A stretch of 64,000 nucleotides of DNA, from positions 1,652,001 through 1,716,000 of the forward strand of contig LSRY02000005.1 in NCBI GenBank assembly GCA_001643675.2, given 5' to 3'. Each line of letters starts with the position of its first letter. Positions within the stretch are counted from its first letter, which is position 1. Positions 25,100-35,248 of this stretch are shown here, in pieces. Made by a program: the position numbers and the translations under genes. The stretch comes from Monocercomonoides exilis (taxonomy: Eukaryota; Preaxostyla; Oxymonadida; Polymastigidae). The notes under the pieces were generated by a model. That model did no database searches, was not told where the DNA came from, and saw only the letters and a list, made by a program, of their open reading frames with translations.

Positions 25100-25909
25100 T
25101 TATTTTTCTTTCGAGTTATTCAAGAATGTGTGAACAAGAGAGACATGATAACCTAACAGTCTGTTGTAAATGTGATTATATTTTATTTGAAGATCCAATC
25201 CACCGACTAATATTCGAGAGATATCTTTAATGAACTTCACTTTTCCTAAACACGATACTGCTTGTTCTTCAATAATGATTTCAACATCGTTGACTCCTGA
25301 CAATAATGCAATCAATATTGATAATTCATCAGCAGGAAGAATAATCATCTTACTGGGTTCAATGCAACTCTTGAGTACTTTTTTTGGAGAATTGATCACA
25401 TTAATGAGTAACTCGATATATTTATCTTTAAATCTGTTTTCATCATCAGGATTAATTGTTATTGATTCTCGCAACGAATACAATGGATAAGGATGTGTTG
25501 ATGAAGAGGGCGCTGATGGTTCATATGGAACAGAAGGATAAGCAGTGAAATTATCGAACGATTCTGTTTGTGAAGGAAGTGCATCAGGAATTGATTGTTC
25601 TCGCTCTTGTTGACTGCTTCTTGAAGCTGACTCCTTTGTTGAATCAGTGTTTCCAGCTGCCACATTTACGTTTATTGTACTAGACATCGATGGAGTTGAA
25701 GTATGTGTTGATTTGGTTAAATTTGCTGATACAGAAATTGGAATAGGCATACTATTTTCATAGGAATAAAAAAGATTTCTTTCATTAATATTTTCTTCGT
25801 TATTACTCTTAGTGTTTTGATTAGTGGTTTGAGTGTCTGAATCTGTCAATTCCACCTTCAATTGGTTAATGTATCTTTTTGGAGGGACTTTCACAAGTGT
25901 TTTTAACAT
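25100..25909 (-). CDS. Polinton hypothetical protein with Ser/Thr/Pro-rich middle
   Basis: 269 residues from an ATG at 25909. There is a short basic N-terminus (LVKVPPKRYINQLKVEL), a low-complexity Ser/Thr/Asn/Pro region (about residues 30-150) and a folded-looking C-terminal half with ELLINVINSPKKVLKSCIEP and a hydrophobic segment LSILIALLSGVNDVEIIIEE. No family recognised. It is divergent from the first fibre gene across about 50 bases. The small plus-strand frames overlapping it look like shadows. Confidence 0.65.
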   Translation of the reverse strand: MLKTLVKVPPKRYINQLKVELTDSDTQTTNQNTKSNNEENINERNLFYSYENSMPIPISVSANLTKSTHTSTPSMSSTINVNVAAGNTDSTKESASRSSQQEREQSIPDALPSQTESFDNFTAYPSVPYEPSAPSSSTHPYPLYSLRESITINPDDENRFKDKYIELLINVINSPKKVLKSCIEPSKMIILPADELSILIALLSGVNDVEIIIEEQAVSCLGKVKFIKDISRILVGGLDLQIKYNHIYNRLLGYHVSLVHTFLNNSKEK

Positions 25910-25962
25910 TATCTTTATAAACAGTTAAAACGATTAATTTTAGTTTTTTAATATCATTGAAA

Positions 25963-27120
25963 ATGCAAACATCAGATATTTATCAGAGACAGCTCAGACA
26001 GACAGGCACAAGAAATTTAGTGTTTGATTCAGCTTCAGAGATGCAAACTTGGATCGATGTGAACAAAGGAAATCTCGTGAAAGGACAATTAATACTTATA
26101 AAAGGAAATAACGTTCCTGATTACTGGTGGGATGGAACAGCGTTAAAGAAAATTGAGTGTGATGTTAGTGAAGTCAGTGTGGGTGGACTTAATGAGTACT
26201 ATAAAGCAGTTCAGATTGATAATATCGTTGAAACCTGCGAGAAGATTGAGAATAAAGGACAAGCGAATGGATATGTTCCTCTTGACAATAATGGAAAAAT
26301 TGCATCATCATATTTAACCATATCAGAAGACATGATAGATTTAACAGGAATTGAGTTGGAAGGATATGAAAAAACAACAAATAAAGATAAAGCAAATGGA
26401 TATGCAGGATTGGATGAAAGTGGAAAGCTATCAGTTAATGTTCTTCCTGATGAATTATCAGAAAAAGCAGGAACAAGTAATCCGTTAATGGATGGTTCTG
26501 TTAATGTTGGAACATCAGATAAATATGCACGAGAAGATCATATTCATCCAAGTGATTCTTCGAAAGCAAATGACGAAAGTGTGGTTCATTTAAGTGGAAC
26601 AGAAACTATCACTGGAAGCAAAACATTTTCAAATGCAATAACAACATCAGCAGTTCCAACAAATATTTATCACTTGGTTACAAAACAATACGTTGACAAT
26701 AAAGTTGGAGCAGTCAGAATTCCAACTTCCGAAAAACTTTTCTTCACTGGCAATAGCTTGCTGAAAAACACATTCGGATTTATAAGTAGATATGGAGAAC
26801 TTGCCACTATGTATGTCAGAGGAGATATTGAAAGCCTCTCGGGCTATGACAAAACTGCTTGGATTCAAATTGGAAAATTCACTGTATCTAATGCAAAAAG
26901 TTATTTGTCTCCGCCATATACAGATGGATCTCACTACGTATTCAGCATAACAGTTAGATGTGGTGATGGTTATGACAATTATTGTTCATGTTCTGTTCGA
27001 ATCAAATATGATGGAGTATCTTACATAACTGTGGAAATAAAATCTCAACAAGTGGTGTATTACAATAAGGGAAGTATTGAGTTCAACATAACATATCCAG
27101 TTAGTGTTCCATTTAATTAA
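25963..27120 (+). CDS. phage tail-fibre-like protein 1
   Basis: 385 residues from the ATG at 25963. The head (about residues 17-62) contains a Trp-rich unit ending NVPDYWWDGTALKKIE that recurs in the next gene. The shaft has repeated fibre-type phrases: KGQANGYVPLDNNGKIASSY and a second copy NKDKANGYAGLDESGKL, then NPLMDGSVNVGTSDKYARED-HIHPSD and TITGSKTFSN with LVTKQYVDNK. These are hallmarks of phage tail or receptor-binding fibres. The C-terminal part is beta-rich and may be the binding knob. In the element it may form a capsid spike. The source could be bacterial prophage DNA, given the phage-like phrases. Confidence 0.75.
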   Translation: MQTSDIYQRQLRQTGTRNLVFDSASEMQTWIDVNKGNLVKGQLILIKGNNVPDYWWDGTALKKIECDVSEVSVGGLNEYYKAVQIDNIVETCEKIENKGQANGYVPLDNNGKIASSYLTISEDMIDLTGIELEGYEKTTNKDKANGYAGLDESGKLSVNVLPDELSEKAGTSNPLMDGSVNVGTSDKYAREDHIHPSDSSKANDESVVHLSGTETITGSKTFSNAITTSAVPTNIYHLVTKQYVDNKVGAVRIPTSEKLFFTGNSLLKNTFGFISRYGELATMYVRGDIESLSGYDKTAWIQIGKFTVSNAKSYLSPPYTDGSHYVFSITVRCGDGYDNYCSCSVRIKYDGVSYITVEIKSQQVVYYNKGSIEFNITYPVSVPFN

Positions 27121-27143
27121 GCTATAATAAAAAATACAATTTA

Positions 27144-27151
27144 TTTTTATC
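27144..27151 (+). promoter_or_regulatory. TTTTTATC motif before fibre gene 2
   Basis: Exact motif 9 nt upstream of the ATG at 27161. Fibre gene 1 has only a variant (TTTTTTAATATC) before its ATG. Confidence 0.4.
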
Positions 27152-27160
27152 AATATATAA

Positions 27161-28114
27161 ATGAGTTCATCATTAAAATCAATCAACGCTAATATAGCTC
27201 TGATGATCCATCAACATAAACAGCAACAACAGATGAAAAATGAATCATTAGAGAATTTCAATAATGTTGACAAAAATATGAAAGAAATAAATAATGCATT
27301 AGAGAATATCGATAAAGTGAAAGAAAGTATAAAAGAAAGCATAAAAGATATTAATGTTTCAATAACAGCAAATCAAGACTTGAATCGATATATGTTTGAT
27401 GAACTGAATGCTAAAGTTGGATATAAAGCAAGAGTGTTTGACAGTTATGAAGATATGTGTCAATGGCTTACCGTTCAAGATAATGTCAATACATTACAAA
27501 CTGGACAAACGTTTTATATTAAAGAGACAAATGTTCCTGATTACTGGTGGGATGGAACAGAATTATTAGAAATCGAGAAAGAACAAATATCATTAGATAA
27601 TTATTATAACAAATCAGAAATTGATGCAAAACAGATATCTTTAACAACAATTGTTGATGCAATTTATCCTATAAACAGTGTAATAATTAAATATGATGCT
27701 TCGGATCCATCAAAAACATATCCAGGAACATCGTGGAAAATGATGACAAATGGAAGATTTATAAGAGCTGCATCTTCTGCAGATATGATAGGCTCGACAT
27801 CTGGATCAGCAACTTCTGGTGCAACGACATTAACAACTTCTCAAATACCAAGTCATACTCACAGCATCACAATAAATAACAGTGGAGAACACACACATGC
27901 TTTATATCACCCATTACAGAGTATCGGATCACCTGGAAATATTCTTGGTATGGAATATAATTGGGATTCATCAGGTGAAACCCATTTTTACACAGCAGTT
28001 GGAGGAAGCCATAACCATTCCGCAAGTATCAGCACAACAGGAGGCAGTAATAGTCATACACACTCGATTGATCCTCCTGCAATTTATTTAGCATTTTGGA
28101 GACGCACAGCTTAA
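27161..28114 (+). CDS. phage tail-collar/fibre-like protein 2
   Basis: 317 residues from an ATG. Residues 1-75 form a coiled coil (trimer-like heptads with many Lys/Asn). Residues about 90-140 repeat the Trp unit of the neighbouring fibre gene (NVPDYWWDGTELLEIE). The C-terminal 150 residues look like the tail-collar/fibre tip of bacteriophages: a PINSVIIKYDASDPSKTYPG start, GTSWKMM, then SQIPSHTHSI, several HTH/HSH histidine pairs and a closing PPAIYLAFWRRTA. Those His pairs bind metal in phage fibre tips. It is 40 bases downstream of fibre gene 1, and the two probably form one spike set. Confidence 0.8.
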   Translation: MSSSLKSINANIALMIHQHKQQQQMKNESLENFNNVDKNMKEINNALENIDKVKESIKESIKDINVSITANQDLNRYMFDELNAKVGYKARVFDSYEDMCQWLTVQDNVNTLQTGQTFYIKETNVPDYWWDGTELLEIEKEQISLDNYYNKSEIDAKQISLTTIVDAIYPINSVIIKYDASDPSKTYPGTSWKMMTNGRFIRAASSADMIGSTSGSATSGATTLTTSQIPSHTHSITINNSGEHTHALYHPLQSIGSPGNILGMEYNWDSSGETHFYTAVGGSHNHSASISTTGGSNSHTHSIDPPAIYLAFWRRTA

Positions 28115-28143
28115 AATTTATATTATAATTTTTTTGATACTTC

Positions 28144-29334
28144 TCATCTTGAGACTAGAAGTATTCTATTATCAACGTTGCTTTTCACTCTTATTTTTCC
28201 TTTGTCATATCCGATTACTATAAACGTTTCAGGAAGAATTTTCATTCTTCTCTTGTCTAATCTTTCATAATAAGCTTTCAAGATGACAATAGTGTTCATT
28301 GGAAGCTTGTAATCAAGAGAATTAATAATATTATAATTCAACTGATGCATTCGACGAATGATCTCATTTTCCAATTCTTCATTATCGTACACTTGCTGAG
28401 GACTGATATCGAAGTTCATTATTTTTGAAAGACTATAATGAGGAGCATTATTATAATAATACACCAGTTGCTTCATTCTGACTGGATTAATAAACTCACT
28501 ATGAGGATTTGATGTATAATTCATGTCTCTAATAGTTCTGACAACTCTATCAAGTGGAGCCATTTGTGTGTGAGAAGATCCTGTACTTACAAGAGATTGA
28601 AAAGAAATGTTGTGAGTTTTAAAATATTTGTGAGCCAAAGTGCTATTGAATGCACGTTCGCTATCTCCTCTCAAGTATTTAACTTTCATTCCTTTTAAAA
28701 TCATTCTGTTTAAAGCTTCAACAACAGCAGAAGCTGAACGCTGTGAATGAGTGACTTTTCCACTGCTTGATTCATCTTTCGAAGAAAAATTAGTAGGCTC
28801 CACAAACAGATATCTATTATTTAGTCCTATTGCAACAAGATAACATAAATTATCAGAAAACATAAGATCTATCAGAAATGTGTATTTTTGTCCTACATGA
28901 TGTAAATAGTATTGCTTATTTTCTTTTTCTGGAAAACTATTCTTGAGATATTTCGAATGAACAGCAGGAAGAGTACTGTATTTTTGAAAGAAAAGTGATT
29001 CTTGTTTCTTTTTTAATTTATATCCTGTGTCTTGCAGAAATTTATTTTGCTCAGGTGTTTGCTCATCAATTATGAGTTCATAATTATTTCTAAGCTGTTT
29101 CTTGTACTGTTTTGGATTATATTTCTTTAAATACTCCAGTTTATATCTATTGTATAACTCTTCAATAGTGATATCAAATATGAGATCTGTTTTGTGAGCT
29201 TCATAATATGCTTTGAACACTCGAGTTTTTGTGGGAATCTTTTTTATTTTCTTGTACACTTCTATTTCTGTGAGCAGGGTATCAGAAGCAGCTAATAAAC
29301 TCTTTATGAGTGAATTTATTTTCTTTAATGTCAT
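28144..29334 (-). CDS. Polinton integrase (retroviral-type, RVE)
   Basis: 396 residues from an ATG at 29334. The catalytic core has the first Asp in YTFLIDLMF, the second Asp in YLRGDSERAF and the expected third acidic position in HTQMAPLDRVVRTIRD, where I read Asp instead of the usual Glu. The N-terminal third is Lys/Tyr-rich without an obvious HHCC zinc motif. The C-terminal 60 residues look like an SH3-type DNA-binding fold, and I see no chromodomain. In Polintons this enzyme inserts the linear element and makes the target duplication. It is co-oriented with the polymerase, 132 bases apart. Confidence 0.85.
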   Translation of the reverse strand: MTLKKINSLIKSLLAASDTLLTEIEVYKKIKKIPTKTRVFKAYYEAHKTDLIFDITIEELYNRYKLEYLKKYNPKQYKKQLRNNYELIIDEQTPEQNKFLQDTGYKLKKKQESLFFQKYSTLPAVHSKYLKNSFPEKENKQYYLHHVGQKYTFLIDLMFSDNLCYLVAIGLNNRYLFVEPTNFSSKDESSSGKVTHSQRSASAVVEALNRMILKGMKVKYLRGDSERAFNSTLAHKYFKTHNISFQSLVSTGSSHTQMAPLDRVVRTIRDMNYTSNPHSEFINPVRMKQLVYYYNNAPHYSLSKIMNFDISPQQVYDNEELENEIIRRMHQLNYNIINSLDYKLPMNTIVILKAYYERLDKRRMKILPETFIVIGYDKGKIRVKSNVDNRILLVSR

Positions 29335-29429
29335 TTGAATTTATTATTATTGATTATTTCCTAATTATTAAAATAATATTTGATTATTATATGAATTTCA
29401 TAAAAGGTTTTTCTGTATTTGTGCTCTTA

Positions 29430-29447
29430 TTTGAGCACTTGCTTGTG
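29430..29447. repeat. short hairpin downstream of the polymerase gene
   Basis: gtgctc (29421-29426) and gagcac (29433-29438) form a perfect 6-bp stem just past the polymerase stop, next to CACTTGCT, the inverted core of the nested-unit iteron. It may act at the transcript 3' end. Confidence 0.3.
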
Positions 29448-29466
29448 ATATTGATTTGAAAAATCT

Positions 29467-32400
29467 CTATCCCTTCGGGGGTATTCCTTTTTCTAATGAT
29501 GTTTTAATGCGTCTTTTAAAAGTATCAAGAGATGCAACAGTAAAATCTTTTTCAAATTCAAAGCAAGGAGATCCATTTGTGAGATCAAATTCAACTGTTT
29601 TTCCTTTATAAATGTACTTGTATAGCTTCATCAGAGAATCGTTGCTATTATCTGAGTCCTTAGCTTTTGCTTCAACAGCTGACTGCTTAATTCCTTTCAT
29701 GCGAAACATGTTTGATGTTTTATTTTCAGGAAGAACTAGTTTATCTATATACATCTTTTTTCCTAAGAAATAAGATTCACTAGCATATAATGCATTAAGA
29801 GGAAAATCAGAGTGAAAATTTCCTAATTGAGTTCCTTTCAAATCACGATTGTATTTAATTTTGAAAGCTTCTTCTAGTCTTGGAAGATCATCAATTCTAA
29901 TGTGCATAGAGTCTGTATCTTGATAATAGATTTGACAGTTGAGATCATGTGCAAGACACATCACTTCATTCATAATTCGTTTGGACATGCTTAAAATATG
30001 AATTCCAAATAGATTAAATGTGAAATGAGTGTCGATCTGCTTCTGTGTTTTTACTACATGAGTTTTATTTCTTGAATCTGCTATTTTTGATGATTCAATA
30101 ATTTTATTATAATTTTTGCTCCAATATTTTCCTATATCATTTTCATTTATGTATTTTATCTCATAATCAACAGGCTTCTGAATTGTTTTTCCATTGAGAG
30201 AATTCATGATTAGTTTATATATAACTTCTAAAGGATTCTTTTCTTTCTTGTATGCAGCTCGTTTATTAAATATATCTCCGATGACTTTCTGAATTGAGTA
30301 ATCACGATTGCCTGTCCAGAAATATCCTTTAATTATTGTGAATTCTATTTTCTGAAATTCTATCAAATCTTCCAAATATATGTTATCAACTGCTGTTCTC
30401 ACTGGTTTATCTATCACATCATTATTAAAATTATTTCCTTCATCATCTTCAAATACAAGTAAAGGAAAAGCAAAATGCTTGTTCACTTTTGTAATCTCAA
30501 TTTCGACTACATATGCACTCTGATTCTGAAAAAACTCATAAGAGCGTTGTTCATCTGTTTCAATTACACTTGGAGTTCCTTCAACCATATATAATCTGTG
30601 CATAGCAGAAGCATATAAAGACACAGCATCATAATCCACAATAGGAGTTGTTGAGTGCCACTTTTTATTATATGCAGTCATGCATCTTCCTCCGTGAACA
30701 GCTTGCTGCATAAACTCTCTGATGATTCCTCCTAGTTTATATAAATTCTTGTTCTTCGAATACACTTGTTTTGTCAGTGTGGCATCTGCAAGAGAGCTTA
30801 TTGAACAGTAATCGTGAATATCAATATCGAAATCATTCATGAATCCTTCTCGAAATTTGAGAAATCCTTCTCTTAATATTTTTGTATCTTGCTCACAATA
30901 GAATCCACAATATTTATACATATCGAATGTGTTGTCACTTAACCTGCATCCTGGAATAGTGTTAATATTTTTATTAAAAAGCTCATAATCTTCCAAGTTC
31001 CACTTTTTAGCTTCATACTCTCCTGCTTCACTAATAATTCCAGTATTATTTTTCAGTCTCTCTAATGTGTAGTAATTATATGGAAACAATTCTTTTTGTG
31101 TATTTTTTAAATTAAACATCTTTGGGAATTGCTTTAATGCACTTGGAATAATCGAAAAGGAATCTTTAAACACAATCGTTTTCTTATTATATTTCACTGT
31201 GATTCTCATTAATCTGTTGTCTTTAGCGATTTGATTTGAAAGTTCATCTACATGTTTAGCAATCATACAGAAATCATATTTCAGATTATGAAAATACACA
31301 CAAGAGTTATCAGGAATATATTTTAGAAGTTCAATTGCACAGTCTTCTCCTTTGAAGTGTTTTATTTCATTTTCATTTGTTATGCAACAGTAAAAAGCAC
31401 GATGTATTCCTGTAGTATCTGCTTCGAAATCTGCATAATAATAGTCTGAAATAGTTTTGCTTTTATAACGTATCGAATTAAATTCTTTTTCTTTTGCAAT
31501 TTGCTCAAACGATTTCAAGCAGAATTTTGGATTATAATGCAAATCATTTATCTGTTTGACACTAGGCTTGGTGATGTCGCTTATCTTTAGATATTCACTA
31601 TAAGTTATTGGTCTGAAAAGCTGTTTTGCAAACATCTTCTTTACTAAATTCCTTGATGTAAGTGCTTCTTTTGTTCTCTTTCCTTTTGCTCTACACTTGT
31701 GCGATCCTTCATAAAATACATTATATTCTGTTTCATTAAGTGTGTTCATATGATCTAAATAATATTCTGTGATTGGAGATCTTTCTTCTATGAAATAATG
31801 CTTTTGATAAAGATTTAACTCTAATATATATTTCGCTTCTTTTTTATCTACTCCAAGATATGTTTTACGTTTTAGTGCTTTTTGAGGAGCTGACAGTCTG
31901 CACTTATTATGTCCAACTACTTCATCATCGAGCTCATGGATAATGCAGTGTATATAAAACTCTTCACATATTGCATCTATTTTTGTTGACGATAAATATT
32001 TATTTTTCACTCGTAATCTTATCTTGTCAAGTGTTTCATCATCGAATAGTCCTGATGATTTTAAGGCATATATCCAGCAGCAATCATATAATTCTTTTCG
32101 AGTTCTATTATTAATGTCTGTCAATTTATCAAAAATTTGAAGTCTATTAAGATAATCAATCACAGGCTTTTTGACTGATTCAACAGTCACATAATCGAAG
32201 AAGTGTCCTCCTTTATCTTTATAAATCTGTTTCTCAATTTTAGATGAAGGATGAAGTTTTATGAAATCTTCAAGCTTCATAATGTGGATAGCAGAATATA
32301 AGCTCCAAGAAGGAATATCACTCTCTTCAGGATCAGAAAAATTGATATTCAGATTATCAACATACAAGTCTATCATAAAATTCTTTTCAGAAAAATTTGA

Positions 32401-33141
32401 CAGTAACTGTTTGTACAATTCAGGAGTCAGTTTTTTGGATTTCCACTTGTTTCCGATTTTAAATGTGAACACATATTTATCTTCTTTCGTAATTTTATCA
32501 ACAAGTGACTCAAGATATTTTTTCAATTCAGGAAACAGTTTAGCACGTGTTTCGTTATTCAACATTTCGAAATCAATTTTATTATTTGTTCTGAGCTCAT
32601 GTAGCTGTTCATCCAATAATTTAGTTTGTTCAGTATCTGTGTTCATTTCCAAGAATTCTTTAAAGTCCTTACAAGCTTCACGAGCTTGCTCATCTCCAGT
32701 GCTAACGAATTCACCTCCATAAGTATCTTTTTTATTAATCTGATGATATCTCATCATTTTTTCTGCTAGTACTGGAATATCACTTAATAATTTTGCTTTT
32801 TCTTTTTTGAGAACTGCAATTTGATCATCTAGCTCTTTTGCTCTTTCACGTCTCAATTTGAAAGTGTTTGCAGCTTCAATAATAGAATTAAGTTTCTGTT
32901 TTCTCAATTCTTTTCGTTCGTCATGTGTTTTAGATAGTTGTACATCGTCATATATATTTTCGTCAATTGCATTTAAAAACTCTTGTTCTTGAATCTGTTG
33001 TTTTCCATAATCTTTCAAAAGTTTCTTATTTTTTTGATAAGATCCCCTTCCAAAAGCAGGAATAACGTTAATTCGAAATAATGTTTTTGCAAGTATTTCT
33101 GACGGCTTCAATTTCTTATTCTTAAAATTTGGTTTGCTCAT
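29467..33141 (-). CDS. protein-primed family B DNA polymerase
   Basis: 1224 residues from an ATG at 33141, a normal length for Polinton polymerases. The N-terminal 560 residues are a Lys-rich region of unclear fold that may hold the terminal-protein part. Exonuclease motifs follow: YYADFEADT (Exo I) and NSCVYFHNLKYDFCMI (Exo II). Polymerase motifs are in order: A in PIVDYDAVSLYASAM, B in LIMNSLNGKTIQKP, and C in IYYQDTDSMHI. It copies the linear element by protein priming, as in Polintons, adenoviruses and related phages. The frame is intact. Its last codons and stop have a partial inverted copy at 20887-20927. Confidence 0.93.
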   Translation of the reverse strand: MSKPNFKNKKLKPSEILAKTLFRINVIPAFGRGSYQKNKKLLKDYGKQQIQEQEFLNAIDENIYDDVQLSKTHDERKELRKQKLNSIIEAANTFKLRRERAKELDDQIAVLKKEKAKLLSDIPVLAEKMMRYHQINKKDTYGGEFVSTGDEQAREACKDFKEFLEMNTDTEQTKLLDEQLHELRTNNKIDFEMLNNETRAKLFPELKKYLESLVDKITKEDKYVFTFKIGNKWKSKKLTPELYKQLLSNFSEKNFMIDLYVDNLNINFSDPEESDIPSWSLYSAIHIMKLEDFIKLHPSSKIEKQIYKDKGGHFFDYVTVESVKKPVIDYLNRLQIFDKLTDINNRTRKELYDCCWIYALKSSGLFDDETLDKIRLRVKNKYLSSTKIDAICEEFYIHCIIHELDDEVVGHNKCRLSAPQKALKRKTYLGVDKKEAKYILELNLYQKHYFIEERSPITEYYLDHMNTLNETEYNVFYEGSHKCRAKGKRTKEALTSRNLVKKMFAKQLFRPITYSEYLKISDITKPSVKQINDLHYNPKFCLKSFEQIAKEKEFNSIRYKSKTISDYYYADFEADTTGIHRAFYCCITNENEIKHFKGEDCAIELLKYIPDNSCVYFHNLKYDFCMIAKHVDELSNQIAKDNRLMRITVKYNKKTIVFKDSFSIIPSALKQFPKMFNLKNTQKELFPYNYYTLERLKNNTGIISEAGEYEAKKWNLEDYELFNKNINTIPGCRLSDNTFDMYKYCGFYCEQDTKILREGFLKFREGFMNDFDIDIHDYCSISSLADATLTKQVYSKNKNLYKLGGIIREFMQQAVHGGRCMTAYNKKWHSTTPIVDYDAVSLYASAMHRLYMVEGTPSVIETDEQRSYEFFQNQSAYVVEIEITKVNKHFAFPLLVFEDDEGNNFNNDVIDKPVRTAVDNIYLEDLIEFQKIEFTIIKGYFWTGNRDYSIQKVIGDIFNKRAAYKKEKNPLEVIYKLIMNSLNGKTIQKPVDYEIKYINENDIGKYWSKNYNKIIESSKIADSRNKTHVVKTQKQIDTHFTFNLFGIHILSMSKRIMNEVMCLAHDLNCQIYYQDTDSMHIRIDDLPRLEEAFKIKYNRDLKGTQLGNFHSDFPLNALYASESYFLGKKMYIDKLVLPENKTSNMFRMKGIKQSAVEAKAKDSDNSNDSLMKLYKYIYKGKTVEFDLTNGSPCFEFEKDFTVASLDTFKRRIKTSLEKGIPPKG

Positions 33142-33232
33142 AATTCCTTATTTTATAGAAATTAAAAAATTTCGATTTTAAAAAATCTCTGTCATTTTTT
33201 CCCCACAAAAATAGATCATGTTTAATTTTAAA

Positions 33233-33932
33233 AATAAATACGAAAAAGGGTCCTATTTAATTTTTTAGTAGAATTGAAAGTTTTGGAAATTTTTCAATAT
33301 TTGGGATTTTCTTTTGTGATTGATTTGATTTCAATAATTATTATTATTGATTGATTGATTTTAATTATCGATATCGATTAATTATTTATTGTTTAATTTT
33401 GATTGTCATTAAGCACTTTTCATTAAGCACTTTTCATTTATTATTGTGAATTAGATTTTGATTTTGAGTTCTAAATTCACTGCGAATTTGACTGCAGCGC
33501 AGCTATGAGAAACTCTGTCTCATATATCGCAAAGAGGCATGATTTATTTGATTTGACAAATGTTTGAAAATTTGTCGCCTCTAACGGGTATTGAACCCTT
33601 GACCTTAATTATGAAAGGCCATGGTATTACCCTTAAGTTATGAAAGCTTAATATGAACATGCATATTTCAAATTTGCTTTTATTTCAAAAAGAAAAAACA
33701 TGAACTGACAATTTTATTATGAATTAAAAAAATGAACTGAAATAATTTAAAACAGTAAATATTTTAGATCGCACTAAAGTATGTGAAAAAACACCTCATT
33801 TTTCAAATATTTATGCTTTATTTAAGTTGAAATTTATGAATTTTCTTGTTTGATGTTATTTGGAGCCGTAATGTGAGTAATTTGGGCCACATTTTTAAAT
33901 GTGGGTTTAATTACTCGCATTATATAGTAGTA
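33233..33932 (-). repeat. right terminal inverted repeat of the Polinton, 700 bp
   Basis: Reverse complement of 12951-13650. No differences were seen in the parts compared. It includes the second tRNA-like relic at 33575-33647 on the minus strand. Confidence 0.95.
33575..33647 (-). other. tRNA-Glu(UUC)-like relic in right TIR
   Basis: Mirror copy of 13236-13308, with the same intact A and B boxes, T arm and acceptor and the same unpaired D and anticodon stems. Confidence 0.6.
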
Positions 33933-35248
33933 AGTCATTGGGTTGTGATTTTGTATTCCAATGTTGAAAATTTCGCAACCACTTCAAAAACTAATGCTTA
34001 AGTTCAAATAAAGTTAAGAAGTTTCTTATTGTCATTTTCACTTTTCAGTATTCATTTGTTGATGTTTAATAGAAATTTTCGAACCGAGATTTTTGAATGA
34101 AATATTTTGATATAAATAATAATCACCCATTTTGTGAATAAAACAAGATAAGATTCATTTTTGATTGTTTATTTTTATTGTTTTGAATAAGAAAAAAAAA
34201 AATTCATATTTCAACTGAAAATTATTTCTGTTTGGTTTGCAAATGAACAGAAATATAATTATCAAAAAGAACAACAGAATTTGTTTCTTGAAAATGCATC
34301 ATTTTTCATATTTCAATAAACGATGTTTCTGATTTTTAATAACTTTTGAATTGAAAAGTCACACAAAATAATTTGTTCATTTCATTAGTGAAAATGTTTC
34401 TTATTTCGTAATTGAATGAATTTTTACAACTATTGTCAGTCAAAAAAACAAAATTATTATAATTTGAAATTTGATGTTCAAATAATGTTATCCAAAAGAA
34501 TCATATATTAAAAAGAAATGAAAAAAACTTCATTAGATCTCTGAATTTTTTTGAAAGGGAAATTCCATTCGTAAATCACTCTGAAATCATATACAAAATG
34601 GAACATGTTCAAACAATTTTATTTATTCTCTTTTTTTGTGTGTTATTTTGTAACTTCCGTAACATATGAGTGATTGTATTCGAAACTACATTTCTTTTGT
34701 CAAATTTTTCAGCTTGAATATTTGTTGTGAATATTCATATAGGAACCTTGAAATTTGATGGGTCTATTTAATGATGTCTCTTCTATTTTTTCAAGTCAAA
34801 CTTTGGATTCAGAAACAATATGTCCGATCCTTTTTGAAATCAAACTTTCGTTCGAGTTTTGATCGAATTTTTTATTTCAATGGGATTATGTAAAAAATGA
34901 ACTTCAACAGAAAATACATACATCTTATGATAATGAAATTAGATAGAAATTTTTTTTTATAATAAATCCCATTGAGTTTAAATTTTTGATCAAAATTCGA
35001 AGGAAATTGTGATTTCAAAAAGGATCAGCCAAATGAAAACAATTTTAATTTGATTGAGAATTTTTTTTGCAAATGACAATGAATTTTCAAAATCATGAAC
35101 ACTCAGAAAAAAAGTTATAATTTTCATTATAATCACACAAATTCAAAAAGCAATAAATATCACCTCATTTTTAAGAAAACAAAATTATTATAATGGGTAA
35201 GATCTTAGAAGAAAACGTAATTAAAGGAAATAACGTCTTTTCTGCTTT
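33933..35248. other. intergenic host DNA right of the Polinton
   Basis: AT-rich DNA with no gene or repeat seen. An in-frame TAA at 35231-35233 separates it from the start codon at 35249. Confidence 0.5.

Larger units (their letters stand above)
12951..33932. mobile_element. complete Polinton/Maverick DNA transposon, about 21 kb
   Basis: The element is bounded by 700-bp inverted repeats and carries the Polinton signature set: protein-primed DNA polymerase B, retroviral-type integrase, FtsK/HerA-type packaging ATPase and a capsid-protein candidate. All three signature enzymes are uninterrupted. The best candidate target duplication is taagta (12947-12952) against taagtc (33931-33936), five of six bases, which would make the element 12953-33930. 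Polintons normally duplicate 5-6 bp. It lies between two host genes and breaks no visible gene. Gene order left to right: virion block, KilA-N block, nested primase-helicase unit, KilA-N, unknown protein, fibre genes, integrase, polymerase. Confidence 0.93.

Noticed and set aside
25012-25230. 72-codon plus-strand frame
   Set aside because: It overlaps the minus-strand gene at 25100-25909 and has no motif or upstream signal.
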